Translations under genes and position numbers: made by a program
Part shown: in pieces, positions 8,927 through 18,268 of the stretch
Layout of the letters: every line of letters begins with the position of its first letter
Numbering within the stretch: the stretch's first letter is position 1
Notes under the pieces: generated by a model
Database searches by the model: none
The model's input: only the letters and a program-made list of their open reading frames with translations
What the model was told of the DNA's origin: nothing
DNA from: Corynebacterium sp.
Lineage (GTDB): Bacteria > Actinomycetota > Actinomycetes > Mycobacteriales > Mycobacteriaceae
Reading direction: 5' to 3'
Length of the DNA stretch: 64,000 nucleotides
Assembly: GCF_030532195.1 (NCBI RefSeq)
Contig: NZ_JAUNLP010000006.1
Coordinates: 57,211-121,210, forward strand

Positions 8927-9685
8927 ATGAGCACGAAGCCCCGCCGCAGGCGCTCTGCAGGTTGGATTCCCGACCAACACGGCGCCTGGTTCATGGTCAC
9001 CATTCCCCCGCTGACCGCACTCGCCCTCAACCCCTCCTGGACAGGATTCGCGGTCACAATTACCTGGCTATTCGGCTATTTCGCCTTCTTCGCCGTCAGC
9101 GTGTGGCTCCGCTCCCGCCGCCAGCACCGCCATCTCGCCCCCGCCGCTACGTACACCGCACTCACCGTCGTCGCCGGGTGCGCGACATTGCTTCTCGACG
9201 TTTCCCTCCTCGCCTGGGCCGCCCTGATTGCCCCACTGGCCGCTATCGCCATTTGGGAAACCTACAAGCGCAGGCCGCGCTCCCTCCTCTCCGGTGTTTC
9301 CACAGTGCTGGCCGCCAGCCTGATGGTGCCGATTATCGCGGGTCCCACTCCCAAGGCCTGGGCCATCGCCGCTGTGTACGCGGGCTATTTCGTTGGCACG
9401 GTCCCCTATGTCAAAACCCTGATTCGCAAGCGCGGCGACCGCAACTGGCTCATCGGCTCCGTTATCTATCACGTCGCCATCTTTCTCGCCGCCCTCATTG
9501 GTTGGCTGGTCTACCGCGATCAAGGACTCATCGGCAGCGGCGTGCCGATTGTCGCCTTCGCCCTGCTCATCAGGTCCTTTGCCATGCCCTATTCCGGTTC
9601 AAAACGCGCCAAGCCGTGGACCCCGAAGCAGGTCGGAATTCTCGATGCTCTATTTGGAGTCGCCGTAGTCCTAGCTGCGTGGTAA
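8927..9685 (+). CDS. YwiC-like integral membrane protein
   Basis: 252 residues from the ATG at 8927; the frame is open 12 codons upstream, but the promoter lies there. The WIPDQHGAWFMVTIPPL motif near residue 12 is the signature of the YwiC-like family, whose biochemical role is unknown. A basic N-terminus (KPRRRRSAG) is followed by about seven to eight hydrophobic helices, and the C-terminal helix FGVAVVLAAW ends the protein. The next gene follows after 49 bp on the same strand. Function should be left open. Confidence 0.78.
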   Translation: MSTKPRRRRSAGWIPDQHGAWFMVTIPPLTALALNPSWTGFAVTITWLFGYFAFFAVSVWLRSRRQHRHLAPAATYTALTVVAGCATLLLDVSLLAWAALIAPLAAIAIWETYKRRPRSLLSGVSTVLAASLMVPIIAGPTPKAWAIAAVYAGYFVGTVPYVKTLIRKRGDRNWLIGSVIYHVAIFLAALIGWLVYRDQGLIGSGVPIVAFALLIRSFAMPYSGSKRAKPWTPKQVGILDALFGVAVVLAAW

Positions 9686-9734
9686 AAATACGGCGGGGAA
9701 AACGTTTGGGGACAAATTTTGGGGAGGGGCCGGA

Positions 9735-10685
9735 ATGTCCATGACTTCCACCAATCACGCACTATCCATATCCGAACTAGCCGCGGGATTTTCCTCGCCG
9801 CCGACGGCACAATCAGGGTGGCGCAGCTGGGTGCGAAAGGTCACGTTCGGGGCGGTGTCACCGCGGGAATCGTCGTCGGCACGCAAGCACCGCGAGTTGG
9901 TAGAGCGGGTGCGCCAGCCGATTTACGGTGACTACAACATCGCCGTCGTGAGCGTCAAAGGCGGTGTCGGCAAGACATCAACGGCGATGTGCCTCGGCTC
10001 GACGCTGGCGAGTCTCCGCAGCGACCGCATCGTCGCCATCGATGCCAATCCGGATTTTGGCACACTCAGCGCGCGGGTGCCGTCGGCCAATCCGGCCTCC
10101 ATCCGCGACCTGCTCACCAGCCCCGACACGGACAAATACGCGCATGTCCGCTCGTACACCTCACATACGTCGTCACGCCTTGAAATCGTCGGCGCCGACC
10201 AGGATCCGACGTCTACTATCCCGCTTACCGACGGCGAATACTGCGCAGCCCTGGATATTCTGCGGCGACATTACAACATCACTGTTACCGACTGCGGCAC
10301 TGGTCTGATGCAGCCAATTGCGCATTCGATCTTGACATCAGCCAATTGTCTGGTGCTGGTTACCACGCCCGCGCTCGATGGCGTCAAAAGCGCCTGGGCC
10401 ACGCTGGATTGGCTTTCCGCCCACGGTTTTGAGCGCCTAGTCTCAACCACTGTTGTGGTGGTTAATGAATTAACTCGGCAGGGGTTATCCCGGGAGACTG
10501 TGCATGAGCTATTTGCGCCACGCTGCCGCGCCGTGCAAGTTATCCCCTATGACCCGCACATTGCTGACGGCGCTCATATTGAGCTTGCCAATCTCCAACC
10601 CGCCACCGCCCGGAGTTACCTGGAACTGGCGGCCATGATTGCCGATGACTTCGCGCCCACCAGCGGCCGCCACAGCTTTGTTTAG
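9735..10685 (+). CDS. Orphan MinD/ParA-family P-loop ATPase
   Basis: 316 residues; ATG at 9735 behind GGGGAGGGGCC. The first 65 residues are Ser/Thr/Arg rich and low complexity. A deviant Walker A, VKGGVGKTS (residues 74-82), follows, then the ADANPDFGTLSAR-type loop (AIDANPDFGTL) and TDCGTGLMQP as Walker B. This places it with the MinD-like ATPases of mycolata that act in division-site placement, chromosome segregation or type VII secretion. No ParB, MinC/E or esx gene is adjacent, so the partner is unknown. Spacing from the YwiC-like gene is 49 bp. The conserved second Lys of the Walker A (K75) is present. Confidence 0.82.
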   Translation: MSMTSTNHALSISELAAGFSSPPTAQSGWRSWVRKVTFGAVSPRESSSARKHRELVERVRQPIYGDYNIAVVSVKGGVGKTSTAMCLGSTLASLRSDRIVAIDANPDFGTLSARVPSANPASIRDLLTSPDTDKYAHVRSYTSHTSSRLEIVGADQDPTSTIPLTDGEYCAALDILRRHYNITVTDCGTGLMQPIAHSILTSANCLVLVTTPALDGVKSAWATLDWLSAHGFERLVSTTVVVVNELTRQGLSRETVHELFAPRCRAVQVIPYDPHIADGAHIELANLQPATARSYLELAAMIADDFAPTSGRHSFV

Positions 10686-10697
10686 TTCAGGTACTGG

Positions 10698-11810
10698 CTA
10701 GTTCAGGTGGCTACGAATCGTCTCGACATCGACCTCGGCCGTCGTAGCCGGATTGAACGTGGAGTCGCGATCCTTATCCACCAGCACCGCACGCACACCT
10801 TCGGCGAAGTTGGCGTGAGTACGCATGTAGGCGCCCATTTTCATCTCGTTGGCCAGTGCATCCCTCAGGGTGACATCGGGCCCTGCGTTTGCGACATAGA
10901 GCTCAACGGCGGCAACGAGACTCTCCGGATTTGCAGGTGCCAGCAGCTCACGGAAAGTCTCCACTGTGACTGGCAGGCAGGAACCAGACTCATCTGCCTC
11001 ACCGAGCGCGCGATCAATCTCCGCCCAGGAATCAGCGTTAAAAGATGCTTCAATGCAGTCGTGCCACTCGGCAAGTTGCGGCTCCCCCAGAAGTTCGCGC
11101 CCCTGCACAGAATCCGGATCGACTGCGAACGTTGCCAGTGCGCTATCAATGCCATCGGCATCCACGGCCGCGACAAAGTCGGCCAGCTTCTCCGATGGCA
11201 CGGCATGGGTTGCCCATCCAGCCCAGAGCATGTCCGCAGCGGTCAGTCGGTAGCCGGTCAGCCCCGCAAAACGAGCCACGGCCACAGATGGACCGCCCAA
11301 CTTAGTGGTCACATGCTGCGAGAAGTAAGTAATTCCCACATCGGGGACAAATCCAATGGCCATCTCCGGCATGGCGGCACTGGCCCGCTCAGTGACAATT
11401 CGATGCGAGCCGTGCATGGATACGCCCAGGCCACCGCCCATTGCAATGCCATCAATGATTGCGACATACGGCTTGACGCGCGCGAACTCCGCAATCTTGG
11501 CATTCATTTCATACTCATCCCGGAAGAATTTCTCCCCTTCCTCCGGAACGCCATCTAATACTGCCTGCCGCACAGCACGCACGTCACCGCCAGCACAAAA
11601 CGCCTTGGGGTGACTGGATGAAATAACGAGTTGCTCCACCGCACCGTCGTCAAGCCATGCGTCCAGCCCTTCGACGATGTCAGCGACCATATCCACGTCT
11701 AGCGAGTTCAGCGCCTTCGGCCTGTTCAGGCGAAGGTGCCCAGAACGCCCGCTGACTTCGCGCACCACCTTCGCGTCGGTGGTGCCATGAGTATTTTCAG
11801 TAACAGTCAT
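10698..11810 (-). CDS. 3-hydroxyisobutyryl-CoA hydrolase (crotonase family)
   Basis: 370 residues, ATG at 11810. The fold begins HLRLNRPKALNSLDVDMV, and the oxyanion-hole region HPKAFCAGGDVRAV lies near residue 67. A second loop, IDGIAMGGGLGVSMHGSHR, and PEMAIGFVPDVG follow. The C-terminal extension (to FRELLAP, MRTHANFAEGVRAVLVDKD) is characteristic of HIBYL-CoA hydrolases, longer than the 260-residue enoyl-CoA hydratases. The reaction frees 3-hydroxyisobutyrate in valine breakdown. A hydratase role cannot be fully excluded. The gene is convergent with the MinD-like gene and has no valine-catabolic neighbours here. Confidence 0.83.
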   Translation of the reverse strand: MTVTENTHGTTDAKVVREVSGRSGHLRLNRPKALNSLDVDMVADIVEGLDAWLDDGAVEQLVISSSHPKAFCAGGDVRAVRQAVLDGVPEEGEKFFRDEYEMNAKIAEFARVKPYVAIIDGIAMGGGLGVSMHGSHRIVTERASAAMPEMAIGFVPDVGITYFSQHVTTKLGGPSVAVARFAGLTGYRLTAADMLWAGWATHAVPSEKLADFVAAVDADGIDSALATFAVDPDSVQGRELLGEPQLAEWHDCIEASFNADSWAEIDRALGEADESGSCLPVTVETFRELLAPANPESLVAAVELYVANAGPDVTLRDALANEMKMGAYMRTHANFAEGVRAVLVDKDRDSTFNPATTAEVDVETIRSHLN

Positions 11811-11875
11811 GCCACCCAGTGTGACACATATTACTTTTTCGCGAAAGGACCCCCAGCAGCCCCCTTCACACGCTG

Positions 11876-12787
11876 TTACTTCTTCTTACTCTTTTTATTC
11901 TTCTTGCCCTTTTTGTTCTTCTTGCCGCCCTTGGCATCCTTGACGGCCTTAGCTGCGTTGATGCGGTCGGCCTCGAGGTTGGCAGCGACATCAGGGACGT
12001 AGCGGAACTCAGTGCGCGGCGGGCGCTCGTAGGTGCCCTCCGACTCTGGGCGCTCCGGAATCTCGGGGACCTCGCGCTGAATATGCTCATACGGAATCGT
12101 TGTCAACAGGTGGTTGATGACGTTGATGCGGGAGCGCTTCTTGTCCTCGGACTCCACCGTGAACCACGGCGCAGACGGGATATCGGTGTGGATGAACATC
12201 TCATCCTTGGCGCGGGAGTAGTCCTCCCAGCGGGTGATGGACTCCAGGTCCATCGGCGAGAGCTTCCAGCGGCGCAGCGGGTCTTCACGACGCGACTTAA
12301 AGCGCGCAACCTGCTCCTCGTCGGAAACGGAGAACCAGTACTTGCGCAGGATGATGCCGTCTTCAACCAGCAGGCGCTCAAAAATCGGAGCCTGGTGCAG
12401 GAAGCGGCGGTACTCCTGCGAGGTGCAAAAGCCCATGACACGCTCGACACCAGCGCGGTTGTACCAGGAGCGGTCAAAAATCACGATTTCGCCGGCGGTC
12501 GGCAGCTTCTCAACATAGCGCTGGAAGTACCACTGCCCCTGCTCGCGGCTAGTCGGTGCCGGCAGGGCCTCAATACGACAGGTACGGGGGTTCAGGTACT
12601 GAGTGATTCGCTTAATGGCCGAACCCTTGCCGGCCGCATCACGGCCCTCCATGATGATGACAACACGGGCACCGGTTTCGACAACCCACTGCTGCATTTC
12701 GACGAGTTCTGCCTGGAGCTTTTTGAGCTCCTTCTCATAGGCCTTCTTATCGAGCTTCGGCGGGCGCTGGACATCGTCATTGTTCAT
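11876..12787 (-). CDS. ppk2: Polyphosphate kinase 2 family protein
   Basis: 303 residues, ATG at 12787. Walker A is GRDAAGKGS (residues 48-56), followed by SREQGQWYFQRYVEKLP and the Walker B/lid region FDRSWYNRAGVERVMGFC, all diagnostic of PPK2. These enzymes transfer phosphate between polyphosphate and nucleoside di- or monophosphates; a single PPK2 domain fits the NDP-phosphorylating class, but specificity is not decided by motifs. The C-terminus ends in a Lys-rich run (KGGKKNKKGKKNKKSKKK), likely a polyphosphate-binding or disordered tail. It lies downstream of ftsX on the same strand after 69 bp. Confidence 0.92.
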   Translation of the reverse strand: MNNDDVQRPPKLDKKAYEKELKKLQAELVEMQQWVVETGARVVIIMEGRDAAGKGSAIKRITQYLNPRTCRIEALPAPTSREQGQWYFQRYVEKLPTAGEIVIFDRSWYNRAGVERVMGFCTSQEYRRFLHQAPIFERLLVEDGIILRKYWFSVSDEEQVARFKSRREDPLRRWKLSPMDLESITRWEDYSRAKDEMFIHTDIPSAPWFTVESEDKKRSRINVINHLLTTIPYEHIQREVPEIPERPESEGTYERPPRTEFRYVPDVAANLEADRINAAKAVKDAKGGKKNKKGKKNKKSKKK

Positions 12788-12856
12788 AGTTCACAGCTTA
12801 CCCGGCGCACGCGGCACGTCCCCATTCGCACTCTCCTGACGTGCCCCAATCGGCGT

Positions 12857-13759
12857 CTAATCGCGGGAGTACAGGCGGAGCGTAACCTGCGCCACCAGTC
12901 CGGCAAAGACCATGCCGATAATCACCACAATCGGCGCGACAACACCGATGTCCGAATTGGTCAACGGTGCCAACAACTGCGCCTTGTACAGGTTATTCAG
13001 CGCCGGATCGATTACCGTCGCCTTGCCCAGGAACAGCGCACCGACGGCCAGCAGACCACCAATCAGCGAAGCGATGACCGCCTCCAGCACGAACGGCGCC
13101 TGCGTAAACCAGCGGCTCGCACCGACCATGCGCATAATTTCAACTTCCTTACGGCGCGAGAACGCCGCAATCTGCACCATATTTGCAATCAGGAAAATAG
13201 CCGCAATCGCCTGCACACCGGCCAGCAGGAATGTCGCATTGCGGACCGAATCCAGGTTCTGCGCGGCAGTGCCGACCTCTTCACGCTGGTCAGTCACATG
13301 ATCGACCTGCGGCAGCTCACGAATCGGATCCAGCGGGCTGACGTCGGTCGGATCTTCCAACCGCACCATAACCACCGCCGGCAGCGACTCCGGGGTGGCG
13401 TTTTCCACGAGCACCGGATCACTGTCCTTGAACATCTTTACGAAATGATCAAAGTTCTGCTGACGATTTCTGTACGTCACCGATTCAACACCGTCGGCGC
13501 CGTCTAGCTTATCGACGACTTCCTTACACTCCGGAGAAGTACAGGTCTGGTCGTTGGACGAAATTTCTTCGCTGAGCTCAATTTGAACCTCTACGCGGTC
13601 AAGGTAGAGATCCTTGGTTCGGCTAGTTTGTTCGGTCACCAATATTCCCGTTGCCAGCAGTGCCAATGACACCGCGGTCGTGATAATCATGGCGATCGTC
13701 ATGGTGATGTTTCGGCCCAAAGAGGAGAAAGCCTCACCAAGTACGAAGCGAGTCTTCAT
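12857..13759 (-). CDS. ftsX: Cell-division ABC transporter permease FtsX
   Basis: 300 residues, ATG at 13759. An N-terminal membrane helix (about 20-45, ITMTIAMIITTAVSLALLA) precedes an extracellular domain of about 130 residues, then three more helices, the classic FtsX topology. The extracellular loop carries two Cys (TCTSPEC). With FtsE it transmits ATP hydrolysis across the membrane to activate peptidoglycan hydrolases of the RipC type (family knowledge). ftsE ends 34 bp upstream, so the pair forms one operon. smpB, commonly next in corynebacteria, is absent here and lies at 43 kb. Confidence 0.94.
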   Translation of the reverse strand: MKTRFVLGEAFSSLGRNITMTIAMIITTAVSLALLATGILVTEQTSRTKDLYLDRVEVQIELSEEISSNDQTCTSPECKEVVDKLDGADGVESVTYRNRQQNFDHFVKMFKDSDPVLVENATPESLPAVVMVRLEDPTDVSPLDPIRELPQVDHVTDQREEVGTAAQNLDSVRNATFLLAGVQAIAAIFLIANMVQIAAFSRRKEVEIMRMVGASRWFTQAPFVLEAVIASLIGGLLAVGALFLGKATVIDPALNNLYKAQLLAPLTNSDIGVVAPIVVIIGMVFAGLVAQVTLRLYSRD

Positions 13760-13793
13760 AGGTCAGAAGTACCTTTCGAAAGTTCGGATTCTT

Positions 13794-14483
13794 CTATCGG
13801 TTCAGGCCGTAAACGCCCTTGGCATCATCGCGCACCAGGCGCCCCAGCTCCAGTTCGAGCACACGACGACGCATGGAGTCGACAGCATCATTGTCGTGGG
13901 TGGACATGACGACTGTCGTGCCCATGCGATTAATACGATCAAGCAAGAGCATGATGTCACCGGACGTGCTTGGGTCGAGGTTGCCGGTGGGCTCGTCGGC
14001 AAGCAGAATGAGCGGGCGATTGACAAATGCGCGCGCGATTGCGACTCGCTGCTGCTCACCACCGGACAGTTCATGCGGGTAGCGATTCGCCTTGCCCGCG
14101 AGACCGACCATTTCCAGCGTGTCAGGCACCGCCTTGTCGATTTTTGCCTTGGACTTGCCAATCACCTGCAGTGCAAATGCGACATTTTCATACACGGTCT
14201 TCTTCGGCAGCAGGCGGAAGTCCTGGAAGACGTAGCCAATTTTCTGCCGCAGCTTTGGAATATTACGACGGGAAATCTTCGTAAGATCCTGTCCCGCCAC
14301 GGTCAGCTTGCCGGAGTCCGGCTTTTCTTCGCGCACCATCAGGCGCAGGAACGTTGACTTACCGGACCCAGATGGGCCGATAAGGAACACGAATTCCCCT
14401 TTCTCGATATGCACTGAGATGTCATCCAGAGCTGGCCGACTCGAGGTGGAGTAGGACTTGGTGACTCCGTCGAAAGTGATCAT
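13794..14483 (-). CDS. ftsE: Cell-division ATP-binding protein FtsE
   Basis: 229 residues, ATG at 14483. Walker A is GPSGSGKST (residues 36-44), the Q-loop is [11 protein letters not shown], the signature is [14 protein letters not shown] and Walker B is [13 protein letters not shown], followed by the D-loop and the switch His in STHD. It drives FtsX in septal and polar wall hydrolysis. No SD precedes the start; a -10-like TAGAGT sits 8 nt upstream, suggesting a leaderless mRNA, and this box overlaps a tandem 9-bp repeat. Confidence 0.95.
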   Translation of the reverse strand: MITFDGVTKSYSTSSRPALDDISVHIEKGEFVFLIGPSGSGKSTFLRLMVREEKPDSGKLTVAGQDLTKISRRNIPKLRQKIGYVFQDFRLLPKKTVYENVAFALQVIGKSKAKIDKAVPDTLEMVGLAGKANRYPHELSGGEQQRVAIARAFVNRPLILLADEPTGNLDPSTSGDIMLLLDRINRMGTTVVMSTHDNDAVDSMRRRVLELELGRLVRDDAKGVYGLNR

Positions 14484-14799
14484 AGTTAGACACTCTAACC
14501 ACTCCAGTCACTCAAGTCACTCTCGTTTATGGAGTTTTTGGTCGGCCGCGGCCAATATTCGCAGCGCCAATCCCCCGCGCCGCACACATTCCAACATCAT
14601 TGTTCGCAAATATCTTCTATTTAATTCGAAAATCCCCTTCCGCTGGAACGTCTGTTCGTCTAAAATAAATACCAGAGCAAAATAACCAGCCCTTAAACCT
14701 GTACCGACCACACTCGAAGCACTACCAAATAGCAACTCTTTTCGATTCCCACTACCCGTAACTACACCATCACCGCGTTATCTTCAGGGGGATTTAGCA
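14484..14799. promoter_or_regulatory. 316-bp divergent region between ftsE and the HNH gene
   Basis: The part next to ftsE holds a four-copy 9-bp tandem repeat (14491-14526). On the reverse strand TAGAGT (14497-14492) would be the ftsE -10 box. The remainder is lower in GC than its flanks and includes runs such as TCTATTTAATTCG and TAAAATAAATACC. I see no gene. A GGGGGA SD for the HNH gene lies at about 14786. Confidence 0.6.
14491..14526. repeat. Four tandem 9-bp repeats upstream of ftsE
   Basis: The units are CACTCTAAC, CACTCCAGT, CACTCAAGT and CACTCTCGT, each starting CACTC with a strict 9-bp period. Two are identical in 8 of 9 bases. The array spans the predicted -10 and upstream part of the ftsE promoter. 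Confidence 0.75.
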
Positions 14800-16215
14800 A
14801 TGGTCCACGGGGAAAGAAGTCCACGGAAAAGAACTTATGCCGAAGCCATGCAGGCATCGTCGCTTCGGTTTCACCACGAAATCTCTAACACCGACCCCGC
14901 ACGCTTCGGGCTCGAACGCAATCGCGCCGACGTAAAACTTGCGCTTTCATGCGTGCCATCGTCATCAACCGACGATGTTGAGCATTTCTTGGCAAAGATT
15001 GCGGCTTCACTTGGTCTATCACGGACAAGAACTCTGCAATATGTCGACATCGGCATGCAGCTCCAACGCCTGCCTCGGTTGAAAAAACTCCTGCTCGCCC
15101 GCGCTCACCTGCCGTTTCTTCACATGCGGGTAATAGCAACAGCAGCACTGCCGTTGGACGATGCAACAGCAATGGAGTACTTCGAAGACTGCCTGCTAGA
15201 CCTCATTACGCCGAGGATAAGTGGTGAAGCTCTTCGCGGTGTGCGGAGTTTTCAAAAGCAAATTCAGCGCATAGTCAACGAGATTGACCCATTAAAGTGC
15301 CCGATTGATGAATTCGATTCGCCACAGGCCGCAATCAAGAAGGGAATGGAATCTCGTGCTGGAGAGTCGATTCACTTTCAAGAAGGGGATCATTTCACCG
15401 AGGTTCGAATGGAGCTCGCGCCAGATCGTGCACTTGAATTCCACAGTGTTCTCGAGCTCATCGCCGCAGACCAAAACTGCGACAATGTCGAGGCATTGTC
15501 GCACCTTATTCACGGTTCAGCACAGGTGACTGCCACTCTCAACCTCTACTGCCCACTCACCCAGGACCGCCCTCAGCAGGCCTGGCTTGCTGGCTCCGGA
15601 TGGATCAGCCAAATTGCCACTGAATCCTGGCTCAACCGAGTATCCAGCGTTCGGTTACTCGCCGATGAGAAAACCAATAGCTACACTCCGTCGGAACGCC
15701 AGCGCGCCTACGTCCAGGGAAGAGACGGCACTTGCCGTTTTCCCGGCTGCGACGTTGATGCGACAAAATGCGACATCGATCACATAGCGCCTTACAATCA
15801 CGAGTCACCCGAAGACGGCGGACAGACCGAAACACCTAATCTCCACTGTCTATGCCGACGCCATCACAATTTAAAGACGGCGGGTCTATGGAACGTCGTG
15901 CGCGATATCGACGGTGTGGAGTACTGGACCTCTGCAACGGATAAGAGTGCCGAAAAAGCAGCACTAATCAGCACTGAATCCGGACCAATGGCCGGTCATG
16001 GTCGCTATTCTTTCGACCTGCGCAAAGCAAGAAAGACCAAGACGCTCAAGGAATACAACGAAAAGCGTTTGGAGGTGCTTCGTCACTCACAGGAGATTGT
16101 GAACCAGACGCGGGTTCTGCTCGGGTTCGACCCAGCACTGACCCCAATCGGAGACGACGAAGCCGCCGAAGACACCAACCACTTCGATGACCCCGAAGAT
16201 GAACTCCCGTTCTAG
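14800..16215 (+). CDS. HNH endonuclease with N-terminal DUF222-type domain
   Basis: 471 residues; ATG at 14800 after CAGGGGGATTTAGCA. Residues to about 280 resemble the DUF222/13E12-like region found in actinobacterial HNH proteins. The HNH module is near residues 300-360: RAYVQGRDGTCRFPGCD, CDIDHIAPYNHE and NLHCLCRRHHNLKT, containing the zinc-binding Cys pairs and the catalytic DH/HH. An acidic tail ends the protein. Relatives are abundant, multi-copy and of uncertain function (mobile or DNA-processing nucleases). It splits the usual prfB-ftsE neighbourhood and is oriented against both flanking genes, which suggests insertion, although no terminal repeats are visible. Confidence 0.86.
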   Translation: MVHGERSPRKRTYAEAMQASSLRFHHEISNTDPARFGLERNRADVKLALSCVPSSSTDDVEHFLAKIAASLGLSRTRTLQYVDIGMQLQRLPRLKKLLLARAHLPFLHMRVIATAALPLDDATAMEYFEDCLLDLITPRISGEALRGVRSFQKQIQRIVNEIDPLKCPIDEFDSPQAAIKKGMESRAGESIHFQEGDHFTEVRMELAPDRALEFHSVLELIAADQNCDNVEALSHLIHGSAQVTATLNLYCPLTQDRPQQAWLAGSGWISQIATESWLNRVSSVRLLADEKTNSYTPSERQRAYVQGRDGTCRFPGCDVDATKCDIDHIAPYNHESPEDGGQTETPNLHCLCRRHHNLKTAGLWNVVRDIDGVEYWTSATDKSAEKAALISTESGPMAGHGRYSFDLRKARKTKTLKEYNEKRLEVLRHSQEIVNQTRVLLGFDPALTPIGDDEAAEDTNHFDDPEDELPF

Positions 16216-16237
16216 CGCAGAAGCACAGCTAGGGAAA

Positions 16238-17350
16238 CTAAGCTTCCTCAGACTGCTGCGCCATACGCCAGCGGATGCCGGCCTCGATGAATCCGTCGAG
16301 GTCACCGTCGAGAACGGCCTGCGGGTTGTTGACCTCGTACTCAGTGCGCAGGTCCTTCACCATCTGATACGGGTGCAGCACATAGGAGCGCATTTGGTTA
16401 CCCCACGAGGCATTGCCCCCTGCGCCCAGCGCGTCCAGCTCCGCGCGTTCTTCCTGGCGCTTCTTCTCCAGCAGCTTCGCCTGCAGAACTCGCATGGCCG
16501 AAGCCTTGTTCTGGTGCTGCGATTTTTCGTTTTGGCAGGTCACAACAATACCGGTTGGGACGTGCGTGAGTCGGACCGCAGAGTCGGTGGTGTTCACCGA
16601 CTGACCACCGGGGCCGGAGGAGCGGTAGACGTCGACACGCAAATCCGACTCAGGGATGTCAATGTGATCAGTTTCCTCGACCACGGGCAGAACCTCGACT
16701 TCAGCAAAGGAGGTCTGGCGGCGCCCCTGGTTGTCGAAGGGGCTGATGCGCACCAAGCGATGCGCACCCTGCTCGACGGAGAGGGTGCCGTACATGTACT
16801 CGCCATGCACGACAAACGTAGCAGACTTGATACCAGCTTCTTCGGCGTAGGAGGTGTCGTAGACCTCGACCTTGTGGCCGTGCTTGTCGGCCCAGCGCAG
16901 GTACATGCGCATCAGCATCTCAGCCCAGTCGGCAGCATCTACGCCACCGGCGCCGGAACGGATGTTGATGACGGCCTCGCGCTCGTCATAAGGCCCGGAG
17001 AGCATCGTCGTGACCTCGAGGGACTCAATATCGGAGCGCAGGTCAGCGCGTTCTTCGTCGGCCAGTTCGATGGCATCTGGGTCGCCCTCTTCTTCGGCGA
17101 GCTCGTACATAACGGCAAGATCGTCCAGACGCCCGCGCAGCGAGTCAATCTTCTTTTTCTTCGCCTGTGCCTGCGACAATGCGCTGGTTACCTGCTGCGC
17201 GTGGTCGGGATCATCCCACAGCGACGGGTCAGCGGCCTGCGCTTCCAACTCCCTGATCCGGTCAGAAAGCTCGTCGACATCGACCACTTTCTCAATGGTA
17301 GTCAGCGTCGCGTCGAGTTCTTTGAGGTCAGCATTCAGATCAGGATTCAC
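16238..17350 (-). CDS. prfB: Peptide chain release factor 2
   Basis: 370 residues from a GTG at 17350 with AAGGTAG upstream; the longer open frame to 17443 lacks a start context. It recognises UGA/UAA and triggers peptide release. Visible are the LWDDPDHAQ coiled-coil domain, the [20 protein letters not shown] stretch and the catalytic GGQ (about residues 248-250) within [14 protein letters not shown]. The gene is read straight through, with no in-frame UGA frameshift site of the E. coli kind, as expected in actinobacteria. It is divergent from the inositol-phosphatase gene and convergent with the HNH gene (22-bp gap). Confidence 0.95.
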   Translation of the reverse strand: MNPDLNADLKELDATLTTIEKVVDVDELSDRIRELEAQAADPSLWDDPDHAQQVTSALSQAQAKKKKIDSLRGRLDDLAVMYELAEEEGDPDAIELADEERADLRSDIESLEVTTMLSGPYDEREAVINIRSGAGGVDAADWAEMLMRMYLRWADKHGHKVEVYDTSYAEEAGIKSATFVVHGEYMYGTLSVEQGAHRLVRISPFDNQGRRQTSFAEVEVLPVVEETDHIDIPESDLRVDVYRSSGPGGQSVNTTDSAVRLTHVPTGIVVTCQNEKSQHQNKASAMRVLQAKLLEKKRQEERAELDALGAGGNASWGNQMRSYVLHPYQMVKDLRTEYEVNNPQAVLDGDLDGFIEAGIRWRMAQQSEEA

Positions 17351-17388
17351 GGGTACTACCTTAGCTATACCTCTAGTTTCGGTGCACA

Positions 17389-18258
17389 ATGGGACGTATG
17401 TCTGAATCCTCCGCCTCTCACGACACCAGCCAAGACCTTGCACTCTTCCTCGATCAGATGTCTGAGTCCATCGCCGCGACGGATATGGGCATCGCGGTGG
17501 CGATTGTCAAACGCGCCGCCGCCATCGCCGCTCGTATGCGCGACGAAGGCCTGGTCACGGAGTACAAAACTTCGCTTTCCGACGTAGTCACCGCGGCCGA
17601 CCGAGCAGCGGAGAAGTTCGTCGTCGATGCACTGGCCGCGCTTCGCCCGGAGGACGGCATCCTCGGCGAGGAGGGGTCCGCAAAGGATTCGCAGTCCGGT
17701 CGCACGTGGGTCATCGATCCGGTAGATGGCACGTATAACTTCACCACTGGTTCGGACTACTGGTGCAGCGCATTGGCGCTGGTGGTTGGCGATGCCAATG
17801 AGCCGCAGGAGCTCATCCTCGGCGCGGTACACCGCCCCGCCTCGGGTGAAAGCTGGGTTGGTGGCCCCGAGATTCCGACTACCCGTATCAACCTCAATGG
17901 CACGGTCGATGATGTGCAGGTGGAATCACGTCCGCTCAATGAGGTCTGCGCCGCCACCTACCTGCACACCACGGTAGTGAGCTCGACGGAGGAGTCCGAG
18001 GTCACGGCGACGAAGTCGTGGCTCAATGCGGTGTCACGCTGCGCTACCTGGCGCATGCTCGGTTCGGCATCGGTGGATATGGCAGGTGTCGTCGATGGCC
18101 GCGTCGGTGTCTGGTTCCAGCGCGATGTCGCTCCGTGGGATTGGTTGCCAGGCCGCGCGCTGATTGAGGGCGCGGGCGGCGACTGCGTGTCGGTTGGCCG
18201 CTGGAAGCTGGCGGGGTCTGCGGGCCAGGTCGCTGAGCTGCGCGAGGTTCTGCGCTAG
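17389..18258 (+). CDS. Inositol monophosphatase family protein
   Basis: 289 residues if started at the ATG at 17389; an ATG at 17398 (MSESSAS) is an equally good alternative. Motifs of the Li-sensitive Mg-dependent phosphatases are present: [18 protein letters not shown], the GEEG metal ligand, [10 protein letters not shown] and a C-terminal [14 protein letters not shown] (usually WD.AAG). These enzymes dephosphorylate inositol-1-phosphate or related phosphates. In corynebacteria this gene sits beside hisN and prfB as here. A divergence from the canonical WDxxAG motif (WDWLPGRAL) may alter substrate choice. hisN follows after 10 bp, so both are co-transcribed. Confidence 0.86.
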   Translation: MGRMSESSASHDTSQDLALFLDQMSESIAATDMGIAVAIVKRAAAIAARMRDEGLVTEYKTSLSDVVTAADRAAEKFVVDALAALRPEDGILGEEGSAKDSQSGRTWVIDPVDGTYNFTTGSDYWCSALALVVGDANEPQELILGAVHRPASGESWVGGPEIPTTRINLNGTVDDVQVESRPLNEVCAATYLHTTVVSSTEESEVTATKSWLNAVSRCATWRMLGSASVDMAGVVDGRVGVWFQRDVAPWDWLPGRALIEGAGGDCVSVGRWKLAGSAGQVAELREVLR

Positions 18259-18268
18259 AATTTCGGCC

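Noticed and set aside
12083..13507. 474-codon open frame antisense to ppk2 and ftsX
   Set aside because: It runs across two genes with clear family motifs and the intergenic gap, with no RBS or recognisable domain.
14800..16215. HNH gene as a group I intron or intein endonuclease
   Set aside because: It has its own SD and start in an intergenic region, and neither prfB nor ftsE is interrupted.
16238..17350. Programmed frameshift in prfB
   Set aside because: The frame is continuous and contains no in-frame UGA or CUUUGA slip site of the E. coli type.
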